The notes below the pieces were generated by a model. The model searched no databases, was not told the origin of the DNA, and was given only the letters and a program-made list of their open reading frames with translations. From an uncultured Actinoplanes sp. (GTDB taxonomy: Bacteria; Actinomycetota; Actinomycetes; Mycobacteriales; Micromonosporaceae), in NCBI GenBank assembly GCA_934667465.1, contig CAKUMG010000327.1, positions 1-6,606 of the forward strand: a DNA stretch of 6,606 nt, in the 5' to 3' direction. Position numbers and translations under genes: made by a program. Positions 1 to 6,363 of the stretch are shown here, piece by piece (within the stretch, counting starts at the first letter, position 1; each line of letters starts with the position of its first letter).

Positions 1-1
1 G

Positions 2-1504
2 ATCCTGCCGGACTTCACGTCGATCCGGGACCGGCTCGACGATGTGCAGGCCATCGTGCTGACCCACGGGCACGAGGACCACATCGGCGCCGTGCCCTAC
101 CTGCTGGCGCACAAGCCGGACATCCCGCTGGTGGGGTCCGAGTTCACGCTGGCGCTGGTGGAGGCGAAGCTGGCCGAGCGCCGCCTCGACCCGTACACGC
201 TGACGGTCAAGGAGGGGCAGCGCGAGCGGCTGGGCCCCTTCGAGTGCGAGTTCTTCGCCGTGAACCACTCGATCCCGGACGCGCTGGCCGTCGCCGTGCG
301 CACCCCCGCGGGCCTGGTGCTGCACACCGGCGACTTCAAGATGGACCAGGTGCCGCTCGACGGCCGGATCACCGACCTGGCCGGCTTCGCGCGGCTCGGG
401 ATGGAGGGCGTCGACCTGCTGCTCTCCGACTCGACGAACGCCGAGGTGCCCGGCTTCGTGACCCCGGAGCGCGACATCGGCCCGGTGCTCAGCGCGATCT
501 TCGGCAAGGCCAAGGGCCGGATCATCGTGGCCAGCTTCGCCTCGCACGTGCACCGGGTGCAGCAGGTCTTCGACGCGGCCTACGAATACGAGCGCAAGGT
601 CGCCCTGATCGGCCGCTCGATGGTCCGCAACATGGGCATCGCCCGCGACCTGGGCCTGCTCAACATCCCGGACGGCCTGCTGGTGAGCCTCGACGAGGCG
701 ACCCACCTGCCCCCGGACGAGATCGTCTTCATGTCGACCGGGTCGCAGGGCGAGCCGATGAGCGCGCTCGGCCGCATGTCGACGGGCGACCACCGGCACA
801 TCACCATCGAGCCCGGCGACACCGTCGTGCTGGCCAGCTCGCTGGTGCCGGGCAACGAGACCAGCGTCTACCGGGTGATCAACCAGCTGGCCCGGGCCGG
901 CGCCACGGTGATCCACAAGGACACGGCGAAGGTGCACGTCTCCGGGCACGCGCCCGCGGGCGAGCTGCTCTACCTGCTCAACGTCGTGCGCCCGAGCAAC
1001 CTCATGCCCGTGCACGGCGAGTGGCGGCACCTGCGCGCCCACGCCCGGCTCGGCATCGAGTCCGGCGTCGCGCCGGACCGGGTCGTGCTCTGCGAGGACG
1101 GCGACGTCGTGGACCTGGTGGAGGGGCACGCCCGGCACGTGGGGCGGGTCCCTAACCGCTATGTGTACGTGGACGGCCTGGCCGTGGGCGACGTCAGCGA
1201 GTCCCTGCTGACCGAGCGGCGCATCCTCGGCGACGGCGGCTTCATCTCCGCCACCGTGGTGATCGACTCGGTCACCGGCAAGGTCGTCGGGGAGCCGAGC
1301 GTGATGGCGAAGGGCTTCTCGGAGGACCCGGCGGCATTCAACCCGGTGATTCCGTTGCTGACCGCCGCGCTGCACCGCTCGGCCGAGGAAGGCATCACGG
1401 ACACGCACCAGTTGCAGCAGGTCGTACGGCGTACGGTGGGCCGCTGGGTCAACGACGCCTACCGCCGCCGACCCATGATCGTGCCCACGGTCGTGGAGGT
1501 CTGA
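2..1504 (+). CDS. rnj: Ribonuclease J (metallo-beta-lactamase/beta-CASP), 5' end missing
   Basis: RNase J is a cytoplasmic zinc-dependent ribonuclease with 5'-3' exonuclease and endonuclease activity, used in mRNA decay and rRNA maturation. The reading frame is open from the first complete codon at base 2, so the gene starts upstream. About 500 residues are visible; actinobacterial family members are around 560, so roughly 60 are missing. The metal-binding HGHEDH motif is at 65-82. It is followed by NHSIPDA (the His is about 75 codons after the GTG at 44), HTGD, SDST, the substrate-binding ASFASHVHR and STGSQGEP segments, then SGHA and PVHGE, which complete the beta-lactamase/beta-CASP core. 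The last ~100 residues fit the RNase J C-terminal domain. An internal GTG at 44 would cut into the conserved fold and is not the start. All visible catalytic residues are present, with no frameshift. In other actinobacteria rnj usually follows dapA; that part lies outside the window. Confidence 0.95.
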   Translation: MLPDFTSIRDRLDDVQAIVLTHGHEDHIGAVPYLLAHKPDIPLVGSEFTLALVEAKLAERRLDPYTLTVKEGQRERLGPFECEFFAVNHSIPDALAVAVRTPAGLVLHTGDFKMDQVPLDGRITDLAGFARLGMEGVDLLLSDSTNAEVPGFVTPERDIGPVLSAIFGKAKGRIIVASFASHVHRVQQVFDAAYEYERKVALIGRSMVRNMGIARDLGLLNIPDGLLVSLDEATHLPPDEIVFMSTGSQGEPMSALGRMSTGDHRHITIEPGDTVVLASSLVPGNETSVYRVINQLARAGATVIHKDTAKVHVSGHAPAGELLYLLNVVRPSNLMPVHGEWRHLRAHARLGIESGVAPDRVVLCEDGDVVDLVEGHARHVGRVPNRYVYVDGLAVGDVSESLLTERRILGDGGFISATVVIDSVTGKVVGEPSVMAKGFSEDPAAFNPVIPLLTAALHRSAEEGITDTHQLQQVVRRTVGRWVNDAYRRRPMIVPTVVEV

Positions 1505-1513
1505 CCGTTTTTT
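1487..1513 (+). terminator. Hairpin with T-run over the rnj stop codon
   Basis: ACGGTC (1487-1492) pairs perfectly with GACCGT (1503-1508), with a 10-nt loop. The stem runs into six consecutive T residues (1508-1513). The rnj stop codon (1502-1504) lies inside the structure. A six-T run is rare in this GC-rich DNA, which favours an intrinsic terminator. The stem is only 6 bp, however, and a competing fold (CCAC 1485-1488 with GTGG 1493-1496) is possible. Confidence 0.5.
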
Positions 1514-1542
1514 GAACTATCCGCCGCTCCGCCTCGTATCGA
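1512..1542 (+). promoter_or_regulatory. Weak candidate promoter for the secreted protease
   Basis: TTGAAC (1512-1517) resembles a -35 box and TATCGA (1537-1542) resembles a -10, but the 19-nt spacer is long. Read another way, GAAC (1514-1517) and CGTA (1535-1538), 17 nt apart, loosely resemble an extracytoplasmic-function sigma promoter. Either would start transcription near 1548-1550 and give a leader of about 40 nt. A promoter somewhere between the rnj terminator and the protease is expected; this placement is inference only. Confidence 0.22.
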
Positions 1543-1548
1543 TGAGCA

Positions 1549-1570
1549 CGGTGCCGCCCCCACGGCGCCG
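1549..1570 (+). other. Hairpin in the protease leader, just upstream of the ribosome-binding site
   Basis: CGGTGCCG (1549-1556) can pair with CGGCGCCG (1563-1570) over 8 bp, including one G-U pair, with a 6-nt C-rich loop. It ends 6 nt before the Shine-Dalgarno sequence. It could stabilise the leader, affect translation, or act as a second terminator for rnj. In GC-rich DNA such stems also arise by chance. Confidence 0.35.
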
Positions 1571-1576
1571 GGATGC

Positions 1577-1584
1577 GAGGGGAG
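1577..1584 (+). promoter_or_regulatory. Shine-Dalgarno sequence of the protease gene
   Basis: GAGGGGAG lies 6 nt before the ATG at 1591. It is purine-rich, matches the 16S rRNA anti-Shine-Dalgarno well, and fixes the start codon. It is the only clear ribosome-binding site in the window; the other visible starts lack one. Confidence 0.8.
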
Positions 1585-1590
1585 TAGCGA

Positions 1591-2886
1591 ATGCAGCGCA
1601 GAACGGTCGTCGCGATCGCGGCGACGGTGGCGGCAGCGGGCGCGGCGGTGGCCTTCACCCTGCCGTCGATGGCGGGCACGAACTCGTCGCAGGGCGGCGG
1701 CGCCACGCCGCGGGCGACGGGTGCGGTCGCCCCGCAGCTGCTCGACGCGATGAAGCGCGACCTGGGCCTCGATGCCGGTGAGGCCACCGCCCGGATCCAG
1801 CGGGCGGCGTGGGCCAGCGGGGTGTCGGCCCAGCTCCGGGACCAGGTCGGCGCCGCGTACGGCGGAGCGTGGCTGGCCAAGGACGGCACGACGCTGAACA
1901 TCGCGGTCACCGACGAGGGGCTCGCCGAGACCGTGCGCGCGACCGGCGCCGTACCGAAGCTCGTCGAGCGCAGTGTCGCCCAGCTGGACCAGGCCAAGCG
2001 GGCCCTCGACGAGAGCGCGGGCCGCTCGGACCGCAAGCTGCCCGGCTGGTACGTCGACGTGGCCGCCAACAAGGTCGTCCTGCAGGCGCTGCCCGGCGAC
2101 GCGGACCGCGCGTGGGACCTGGCCGAGGACGCCGGCCTGCGCAAGTCGGCGGTGGACGTGGTGACCGTCAAGTCGGCGCCGCGCACGTTCGCGGACGTGG
2201 TGGGCGCACAGCCGTACTTCGTCAACGTCGGCGGCGGCCAGGCCCGCTGCTCGATCGGCTTCGCGGTCGAGGGCGGCTTCGTGACCGCCGGTCACTGCGG
2301 CGCCGAGGGCACCGCGACCACCGACTTCGAGAACCTCGACCAGGGTGTCGTCGCCGCGTCGGTCTTCCCCGGCAACGCCGACATGGGCTTCGTCGAGACG
2401 AACACGGGCGTCGGCCTGCAGTCGATCGTGGACGACTTCGACGGCAACGCGCTCCCGGTCGGCGGCAGCACCGAGTCCCCGGTCGGTGCGGCCGTGTGCC
2501 GCTCCGGGTCCACCACGGGCACGTTCTGCGGCACGATCCTCGCCAAGAACCAGACGGTGAACTACCCGGAGGGCGCGGTCACGGGCCTGACCCGTACGGA
2601 TGTCTGTGCCGAGGGTGGCGACTCGGGCGGGCCGTGGCTGTCGGGCGACCAGGCGCAGGGCGTGACCTCCGGCGGCTCCGGCAACTGCACCGTCGGCGGG
2701 GAGACGTTCTTCCAGCCGCTGACCGAGATCCTCGAGGAGAACAACCTCACGCTGCTCACCACCACCGGTGGCACAGCCGGCGCGGCGAGCGAGGACCCCC
2801 CGGCGGCCGAGCCGGCCGAGCCCCCGCTCGACGAGGAGCAGGAGCAGGGCGGCCACCAGCGTCGCGGCCACCGCTGGCACGGCTAG
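1591..2886 (+). CDS. Secreted S1-family serine protease precursor (streptogrisin / alpha-lytic protease type)
   Basis: A 431-residue precursor of an extracellular chymotrypsin-fold protease. Residues 1-28 form a signal peptide (basic MQRR, hydrophobic alanine-rich core, likely cleavage after SMA). Residues ~45-200 are a pro-region of the alpha-lytic protease type, with the typical GWYVDVAANKVVLQAL segment at 152-167; in this family it acts as a folding chaperone and is then cut off. The mature enzyme probably begins near VVGAQPYF (203-210), which aligns with the alpha-lytic protease N-terminus. The triad is His235 (TAGHCG), Asp264 (GNADMG) and Ser345 (GGDSGGP). Six cysteines (220/236, 303/313, 339/366) fit the three family disulfides. 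Ala340 and Thr359 fall at pocket positions 190 and 213, as in streptogrisins, suggesting cleavage after large hydrophobic residues (inference). After the catalytic domain ends (~392) comes a ~39-residue tail that is acidic/proline-rich, then His/Arg-rich. The gene has its own Shine-Dalgarno and is closed by a strong hairpin, so it looks monocistronic. Confidence 0.94.
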   Translation: MQRRTVVAIAATVAAAGAAVAFTLPSMAGTNSSQGGGATPRATGAVAPQLLDAMKRDLGLDAGEATARIQRAAWASGVSAQLRDQVGAAYGGAWLAKDGTTLNIAVTDEGLAETVRATGAVPKLVERSVAQLDQAKRALDESAGRSDRKLPGWYVDVAANKVVLQALPGDADRAWDLAEDAGLRKSAVDVVTVKSAPRTFADVVGAQPYFVNVGGGQARCSIGFAVEGGFVTAGHCGAEGTATTDFENLDQGVVAASVFPGNADMGFVETNTGVGLQSIVDDFDGNALPVGGSTESPVGAAVCRSGSTTGTFCGTILAKNQTVNYPEGAVTGLTRTDVCAEGGDSGGPWLSGDQAQGVTSGGSGNCTVGGETFFQPLTEILEENNLTLLTTTGGTAGAASEDPPAAEPAEPPLDEEQEQGGHQRRGHRWHG

Positions 2887-2898
2887 TCCGCAAAATCT

Positions 2899-2939
2899 CG
2901 CTGCTCCCGCCGGTCATCCTCCGTCCGGCGGGAGCAGCG
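2899..2939 (+). terminator. Strong perfect hairpin after the protease gene
   Basis: A perfect 15-bp inverted repeat: 2899-2913 (CGCTGCTCCCGCCGG) pairs with 2925-2939, leaving an 11-nt loop. It starts 13 nt after the protease stop. No T-run follows, which is common for actinobacterial terminators. Its 3' arm lies only 11 nt before the -10 of the next gene. Confidence 0.85.
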
Positions 2940-2949
2940 CTGTATCCCG

Positions 2950-2955
2950 TACCGT
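2950..2955 (+). promoter_or_regulatory. Candidate -10 box for leaderless DUF2784 mRNA
   Basis: TACCGT fits the actinobacterial TANNNT -10 and is followed by exactly 6 nt before the GTG start at 2962. Transcription would therefore begin at or next to the start codon. No recognisable -35 is seen; that region overlaps the 3' arm of the protease terminator hairpin. Confidence 0.5.
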
Positions 2956-2961
2956 TGAGAA

Positions 2962-3330
2962 GTGGGTTATCGGCTGGTGATCTGGCTCGCAGTGGGCGCC
3001 CACTTCGCGTTCCTGGCCTTCGGCATCTTCGGCGGCTTCCTCGCCTGGCGCTGGCCGCGGCTGCTCGTGCTGCAGGTGGTCGCCGCCGGGTGGCTGCTGG
3101 TGATCGTGCTCTTCGGGCTCTACTGCCCGCTCACCTGGCTGGAGGACCGGGCCCGGGAGGGCCTCGGCAAGGCACCGCTGGAGGGCGGCTTCCTCGACAA
3201 CCACGTGGCGGGCGTCTTCTACCCGCACGGGTACGAGTGGGTGGCGCAGATCGTCGTCGCCGTCCTGATCATCACCTCGTGGGCCGGCCTCGTCATCAGA
3301 CGACACCGCGCCCGCGTCACTCCTGCTTGA
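2962..3330 (+). CDS. DUF2784 family small membrane protein
   Basis: A 122-residue integral membrane protein of unknown function. Three hydrophobic segments are visible at about residues 5-28, 33-54 and 93-112, followed by a basic C-terminus (RRHRAR, 113-118) that by the positive-inside rule probably faces the cytoplasm. Family hallmarks I recognise are FGGFLAWRWPR (about 23-33), CPLTWLED (55-62) and EGGFLDNHV...FYP (74-88). The length matches the family, which is usually 115-130 residues. The GTG start at 2962 gives the standard N-terminus (YRL before the first helix) and sits 6 nt after a TANNNT box; a later GTG at 2977 would lose conserved residues. There is no Shine-Dalgarno. The 3' end overlaps the convergent YbjN gene by 14 bp. 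No biochemical role is established for the family and the neighbours do not suggest one. Confidence 0.88.
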   Translation: MGYRLVIWLAVGAHFAFLAFGIFGGFLAWRWPRLLVLQVVAAGWLLVIVLFGLYCPLTWLEDRAREGLGKAPLEGGFLDNHVAGVFYPHGYEWVAQIVVAVLIITSWAGLVIRRHRARVTPA

Positions 3331-3739
3331 GGTTGCCGACCGCCTCGGCGAGCTCCACCCCGGTGGCGACGCCGCAGATCAGCACCTGGTCGAGCTGCTC
3401 CGCGGTGACGCCGTGCTCCAGGTCCGTGACGACCTCGCCGATCACCTGCACGCTGCCGTCGTCGTTGGTGTGCACGTAGGCCTTGGGGTGCAGCCGGTCG
3501 TGGTTCCAGGCGTTGCAGAAGGCGTAGAGCCGCGGCACGTCGTCCATGGCGAACGGGATGCGGGGCAGCACCCGGACCTGGAAGATCTCCTCGCGCGCGC
3601 CGACCCGGAAGAAGTAGATCAGGCAGCTCTCCCAGTTGCCGCCGATGTCCCCGTCGTCGTCGACGAAGTACGCGAACTCGCGGGCCTGCAGGACGGACAC
3701 GATCAGATCGCGGGTCAGCGGTTGCAGGATGGCGGACAT
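3317..3739 (-). CDS. YbjN domain-containing protein
   Basis: A small soluble protein of the YbjN family (named for the E. coli protein; labelled a putative sensory transduction regulator, with no proven mechanism). There is no signal peptide or membrane segment. The body is an alpha/beta domain with the features typical of actinobacterial members: a FAYFVDDDGDIGGNW block, an IYFFRVG strand, a CNAWNHDRLHPKAYV block and LEHGVT near the C-terminus. Starting at the ATG at 3739 gives 140 residues beginning MSAILQPLTRD. An ATG at 3745 and a GTG at 3757 are in frame and would add 2 or 6 residues. I prefer 3739 because a TANNNT box lies exactly 7 nt before it and no start has a Shine-Dalgarno. The fold resembles type III secretion chaperones in published family descriptions, but nothing here shows a partner. 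It is divergent from ftsK across 87 bp and tail-to-tail with the DUF2784 gene. Confidence 0.88.
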   Translation of the reverse strand: MSAILQPLTRDLIVSVLQAREFAYFVDDDGDIGGNWESCLIYFFRVGAREEIFQVRVLPRIPFAMDDVPRLYAFCNAWNHDRLHPKAYVHTNDDGSVQVIGEVVTDLEHGVTAEQLDQVLICGVATGVELAEAVGNLKQE

Positions 3740-3746
3740 GGCCATG

Positions 3747-3752
3747 ATCGTA
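3747..3752 (-). promoter_or_regulatory. Candidate -10 box for leaderless YbjN-family mRNA
   Basis: On the minus strand TACGAT (complement of 3747-3752) is followed by 7 nt and then the ATG at 3739. This gives the same -10-to-start spacing as the ftsK start. If it is the promoter, the upstream in-frame ATG at 3745 and GTG at 3757 would not be in the mRNA as starts. No clear -35 is seen. Confidence 0.42.
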
Positions 3753-3813
3753 GTCACTCAGAAAGCGGAACCGCCGCCCGGAGCGGCGCGCGTACTCGCG
3801 GGCACGGCGAGGT

Positions 3814-3819
3814 TACGGT
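3814..3819 (+). promoter_or_regulatory. Candidate -10 box for leaderless ftsK mRNA
   Basis: TACGGT (TANNNT type) is followed by 7 nt and then the ATG at 3827. The AAAGGG between them is too close to the ATG to work as a Shine-Dalgarno. The 87-bp gap between the YbjN and ftsK starts also contains a small stem (CGCCGC 3772-3777 with GCGGCG 3783-3788), which might be structural or an operator; I see no known operator motif. Confidence 0.5.
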
Positions 3820-3826
3820 AAAGGGC

Positions 3827-6361
3827 ATGGCGGGCCGTACTCCTCCGGCGAGCCGGGGCCGGGCGCCGTCCAAGGGCGGTGCCACGACGGCGCGTACCCG
3901 GCAACCCGCACCGCGCAAAGCCGCGGCTACTCCTCGTAAGTCCACCGCTGCTCCGCGTGCTCGCACGCGCGCCAAGAGCGCGACCCGGGCCCGGCCAAGC
4001 ATGGGCTCGGCCGTCGCCACGGGTCTGGGCCGCGGCGCCGGCATGCTCTGGATGAGCGTGGCCGGCAGCGTCGGCTGGGTGGCCCGCGGCGTCGGGACGA
4101 GCGCCCGCGAGATGGATCCCGAGCACCGCCGCGACGGTGCCGGCCTCTTCATGCTCGGCCTCTCGATCCTGATCGGGGTCGCGGTGTGGGCCGGTTCGGC
4201 CGGCCCGGTCGGCGTCTGGCTCGCCGACGCCCTGCACCTCTTCCTCGGCAGCCTGGCCGTGATGCTGCCGCTGCTCTTCCTCTACGGCGCGGTCCGGTTG
4301 ATGCGCAAGCCGGCCGACCCGGAGCACCGCGGCCGCTCGCTGGTCGGCTGGGGCGCCCTGGTCATCGCGACGTCCTCGCTGCTGCACATCGCGCAGCAGC
4401 CCACCAACAACATCGGGCTGGACAGCGCCGGTGGCCTGCTCGGCTACGGCATCGGGGCGCTGCTCGTCCGGGCCGTGACGGCCTGGGTCGCCGTGCCCCT
4501 GCTGGTCCTGCTCTTCGTCTTCGGGCTGCTGGTCATCACCGCGACGCCGATCAACAAGATCCCCGAGCGGCTCGCTCTGCTGGTCGACGTGCTGTCCGGG
4601 CGCACCCGGCTCTCGGGCACCCTGGCGCCCGACCCGGCCCTGCCCGACCTCGACGAGCCCGTCGCGGAGGAGCCCAAGAAGCGCCGGCCCGCCCGCCGCC
4701 GCCAGGGCTCGCTCGCCGACATCGGCCTGGCGCCCGAGGAGGAGCAGCCCTCGCCGCCCGCCGAGGACGAGATCCTGCACGACACGATCCCGTTGCGGCC
4801 CGCGAAGCTGCCCGGCGCGCGCAAGACCGCGCCGCCGCCCGAGCACTCCCCGGCGCCGATCCTGGCGGAGCAGCTGGAGATCAAGCCCGTGCCCGGCGAA
4901 TATCGCCCGGCGCCGTCGGCCCTGCTCGGCCAGGGTTCCGCCCCGAAGAGCCGCAGCCGCGCCAACGACGAGATCATGGCCGCGCTGACCGGGGTCTTCG
5001 AGCAGTTCAACGTCGACGCCCAGGTAACCGGGTTCACCCGCGGCCCGACGGTCACCCGCTACGAGGTCGAGGTCGGCCCCGGCGTCAAGGTCGAGCGAAT
5101 TACGCAGCTGTCGCGCAATATCGCGTACGCGGTCAAATCGCCCGACGTTCGCATCTTGTCCCCGATCCCGGGCAAGAGCGCGGTCGGCGTCGAGATCCCG
5201 AACACCGACCCGGAGAACGTCTCGCTCGGCGACGTGCTGCGCTCGCGCGCCGCGACCAGCGACCAGCACCCGATGCTCGTCGCGCTCGGCAAGGACATCG
5301 AGGGCGGCTTCGTCGTCGCGAACCTCGCGAAGATGCCGCACATCCTGATCGCGGGCGCCACCGGCGCGGGCAAGTCGTCGTGCCTCAACTCGCTTCTCGT
5401 GTCGCTGCTCACCCGGGCGACGCCCGACGAGGTGCGGCTGCTGCTCGTCGACCCGAAGCGCGTGGAGATGACCGCGTACGAGGGGATCCCGCACCTCGTC
5501 ACGCCGATCGTGACCAACCCCAAGAAGGCCGCGGACGCGCTCGAATGGGTCGTGCGCGAGATGGACATGCGCTACGACGACCTCGCCGCCAACGGGGTCC
5601 GGCACATCGACGACTTCAACCGCAAGGTCCGCAGCGGCGAGATCGTCGCGCCGCCCGGCGTCGACCGGGTCATGAAGCCGTACCCGTACCTGCTGGTGAT
5701 CGTCGACGAGCTGGCCGACCTGATGATGGTCGCCCCGCGCGACGTCGAGGACTCGGTGGTACGCATCACCCAGCTCGCCCGCGCCGCCGGCATCCACCTG
5801 GTGCTCGCCACCCAGCGGCCCAGCGTCGACGTCGTCACCGGCCTGATCAAGGCGAACGTCCCGTCCCGGCTGGCGTTCGCGACGAGCTCGCTCGCCGACT
5901 CGCGGGTCATCCTCGACCAGCCCGGCGCGGAGAAGCTGCTCGGCCGCGGCGACGGGCTCTTCCTGCCGATGGGCGCGTCCAAGCCGACCCGCATCCAGGG
6001 CGCGTGGGTCGACGAGGACGAGATCGGCCAGGTCGTCAAGTTCTGCAAGGACCAGCGCGAGCCCGAGTTCCGCGAGGACGTCACGGCGCCGGCCGGCGGC
6101 CAGAAGAAGGAGATCGACGAGGAGATCGGCGACGACCTGGAGGTGCTGATCCAGGCGATCGACCTGGTCGTCACGTCGCAGTTCGGGTCGACGTCGATGC
6201 TGCAGCGCAAGCTGCGGGTCGGCTTCGCCAAGGCCGGGCGCCTGATGGACCTGATGGAGACGCGCGGGATCGTCGGCCCGTCGGAGGGGTCGAAGGCGCG
6301 CGAGGTGCTGGTCAAGCCGGACGAGCTCGAAGAGACGCTGGCGACACTCAAGGTCGACTAG
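3827..6361 (+). CDS. ftsK: FtsK/SpoIIIE DNA translocase
   Basis: An 844-residue membrane-anchored motor that pumps chromosomal DNA through the division septum using ATP. Residues 1-58 are a basic Arg/Lys/Ala/Pro tail. Four or five membrane segments lie between about 105 and 240. A Pro/Glu/Arg-rich linker (about 241-380) follows. The alpha domain is about 380-475 and the RecA-like beta domain about 480-745, with Walker A GATGAGKS (510-517; Lys516), Walker B VIVDE (624-628; Asp627-Glu628) and ATQRPSVDVVTGLIKAN (661-677). The C-terminal gamma winged helix (about 771-833) carries SQFGSTSMLQRKLRVG, which in the family reads DNA polarity sequences. The upstream open frame back to 3413 antisense to the YbjN gene is not coding; the ATG at 3827 gives the expected N-terminus and sits 7 nt after a TANNNT box. 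Length is typical for actinobacteria. A hairpin follows the stop and rimO comes next, the order often seen in this phylum. All ATPase motifs are intact. Confidence 0.97.
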   Translation: MAGRTPPASRGRAPSKGGATTARTRQPAPRKAAATPRKSTAAPRARTRAKSATRARPSMGSAVATGLGRGAGMLWMSVAGSVGWVARGVGTSAREMDPEHRRDGAGLFMLGLSILIGVAVWAGSAGPVGVWLADALHLFLGSLAVMLPLLFLYGAVRLMRKPADPEHRGRSLVGWGALVIATSSLLHIAQQPTNNIGLDSAGGLLGYGIGALLVRAVTAWVAVPLLVLLFVFGLLVITATPINKIPERLALLVDVLSGRTRLSGTLAPDPALPDLDEPVAEEPKKRRPARRRQGSLADIGLAPEEEQPSPPAEDEILHDTIPLRPAKLPGARKTAPPPEHSPAPILAEQLEIKPVPGEYRPAPSALLGQGSAPKSRSRANDEIMAALTGVFEQFNVDAQVTGFTRGPTVTRYEVEVGPGVKVERITQLSRNIAYAVKSPDVRILSPIPGKSAVGVEIPNTDPENVSLGDVLRSRAATSDQHPMLVALGKDIEGGFVVANLAKMPHILIAGATGAGKSSCLNSLLVSLLTRATPDEVRLLLVDPKRVEMTAYEGIPHLVTPIVTNPKKAADALEWVVREMDMRYDDLAANGVRHIDDFNRKVRSGEIVAPPGVDRVMKPYPYLLVIVDELADLMMVAPRDVEDSVVRITQLARAAGIHLVLATQRPSVDVVTGLIKANVPSRLAFATSSLADSRVILDQPGAEKLLGRGDGLFLPMGASKPTRIQGAWVDEDEIGQVVKFCKDQREPEFREDVTAPAGGQKKEIDEEIGDDLEVLIQAIDLVVTSQFGSTSMLQRKLRVGFAKAGRLMDLMETRGIVGPSEGSKAREVLVKPDELEETLATLKVD

Positions 6362-6363
6362 TC

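Noticed and set aside
1591..1680. Twin-arginine (Tat) signal in the protease leader
   Set aside because: Two arginines are present (MQRRT) but the rest of the Tat consensus is missing. Streptogrisin-type precursors use Sec and the alanine-rich core fits that.
1459..2880. Long open frame on the minus strand opposite the protease (473 codons)
   Set aside because: Its product is low-complexity Arg/Gly/Ala/Val-rich with no recognisable domain. It lies fully antisense to a gene with an intact triad and disulfides. Long antisense frames are normal in GC-rich DNA.
1809..3479. Plus-strand open frame spanning the protease end and the DUF2784 gene
   Set aside because: It crosses a strong terminator and two real genes in a different phase, and its composition is an Arg/Gly-rich shadow.
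3413..3826. Upstream in-frame extension of FtsK
   Set aside because: It runs antisense through the conserved YbjN gene and gives an N-terminus unlike any FtsK. The ATG at 3827 has better supporting signals.
3758..5797. Very long minus-strand open frame opposite ftsK (679 codons)
   Set aside because: It has an Arg/Asp/Gly/Val-rich shadow composition, no motifs and no start signal, and is antisense to the well-conserved FtsK.
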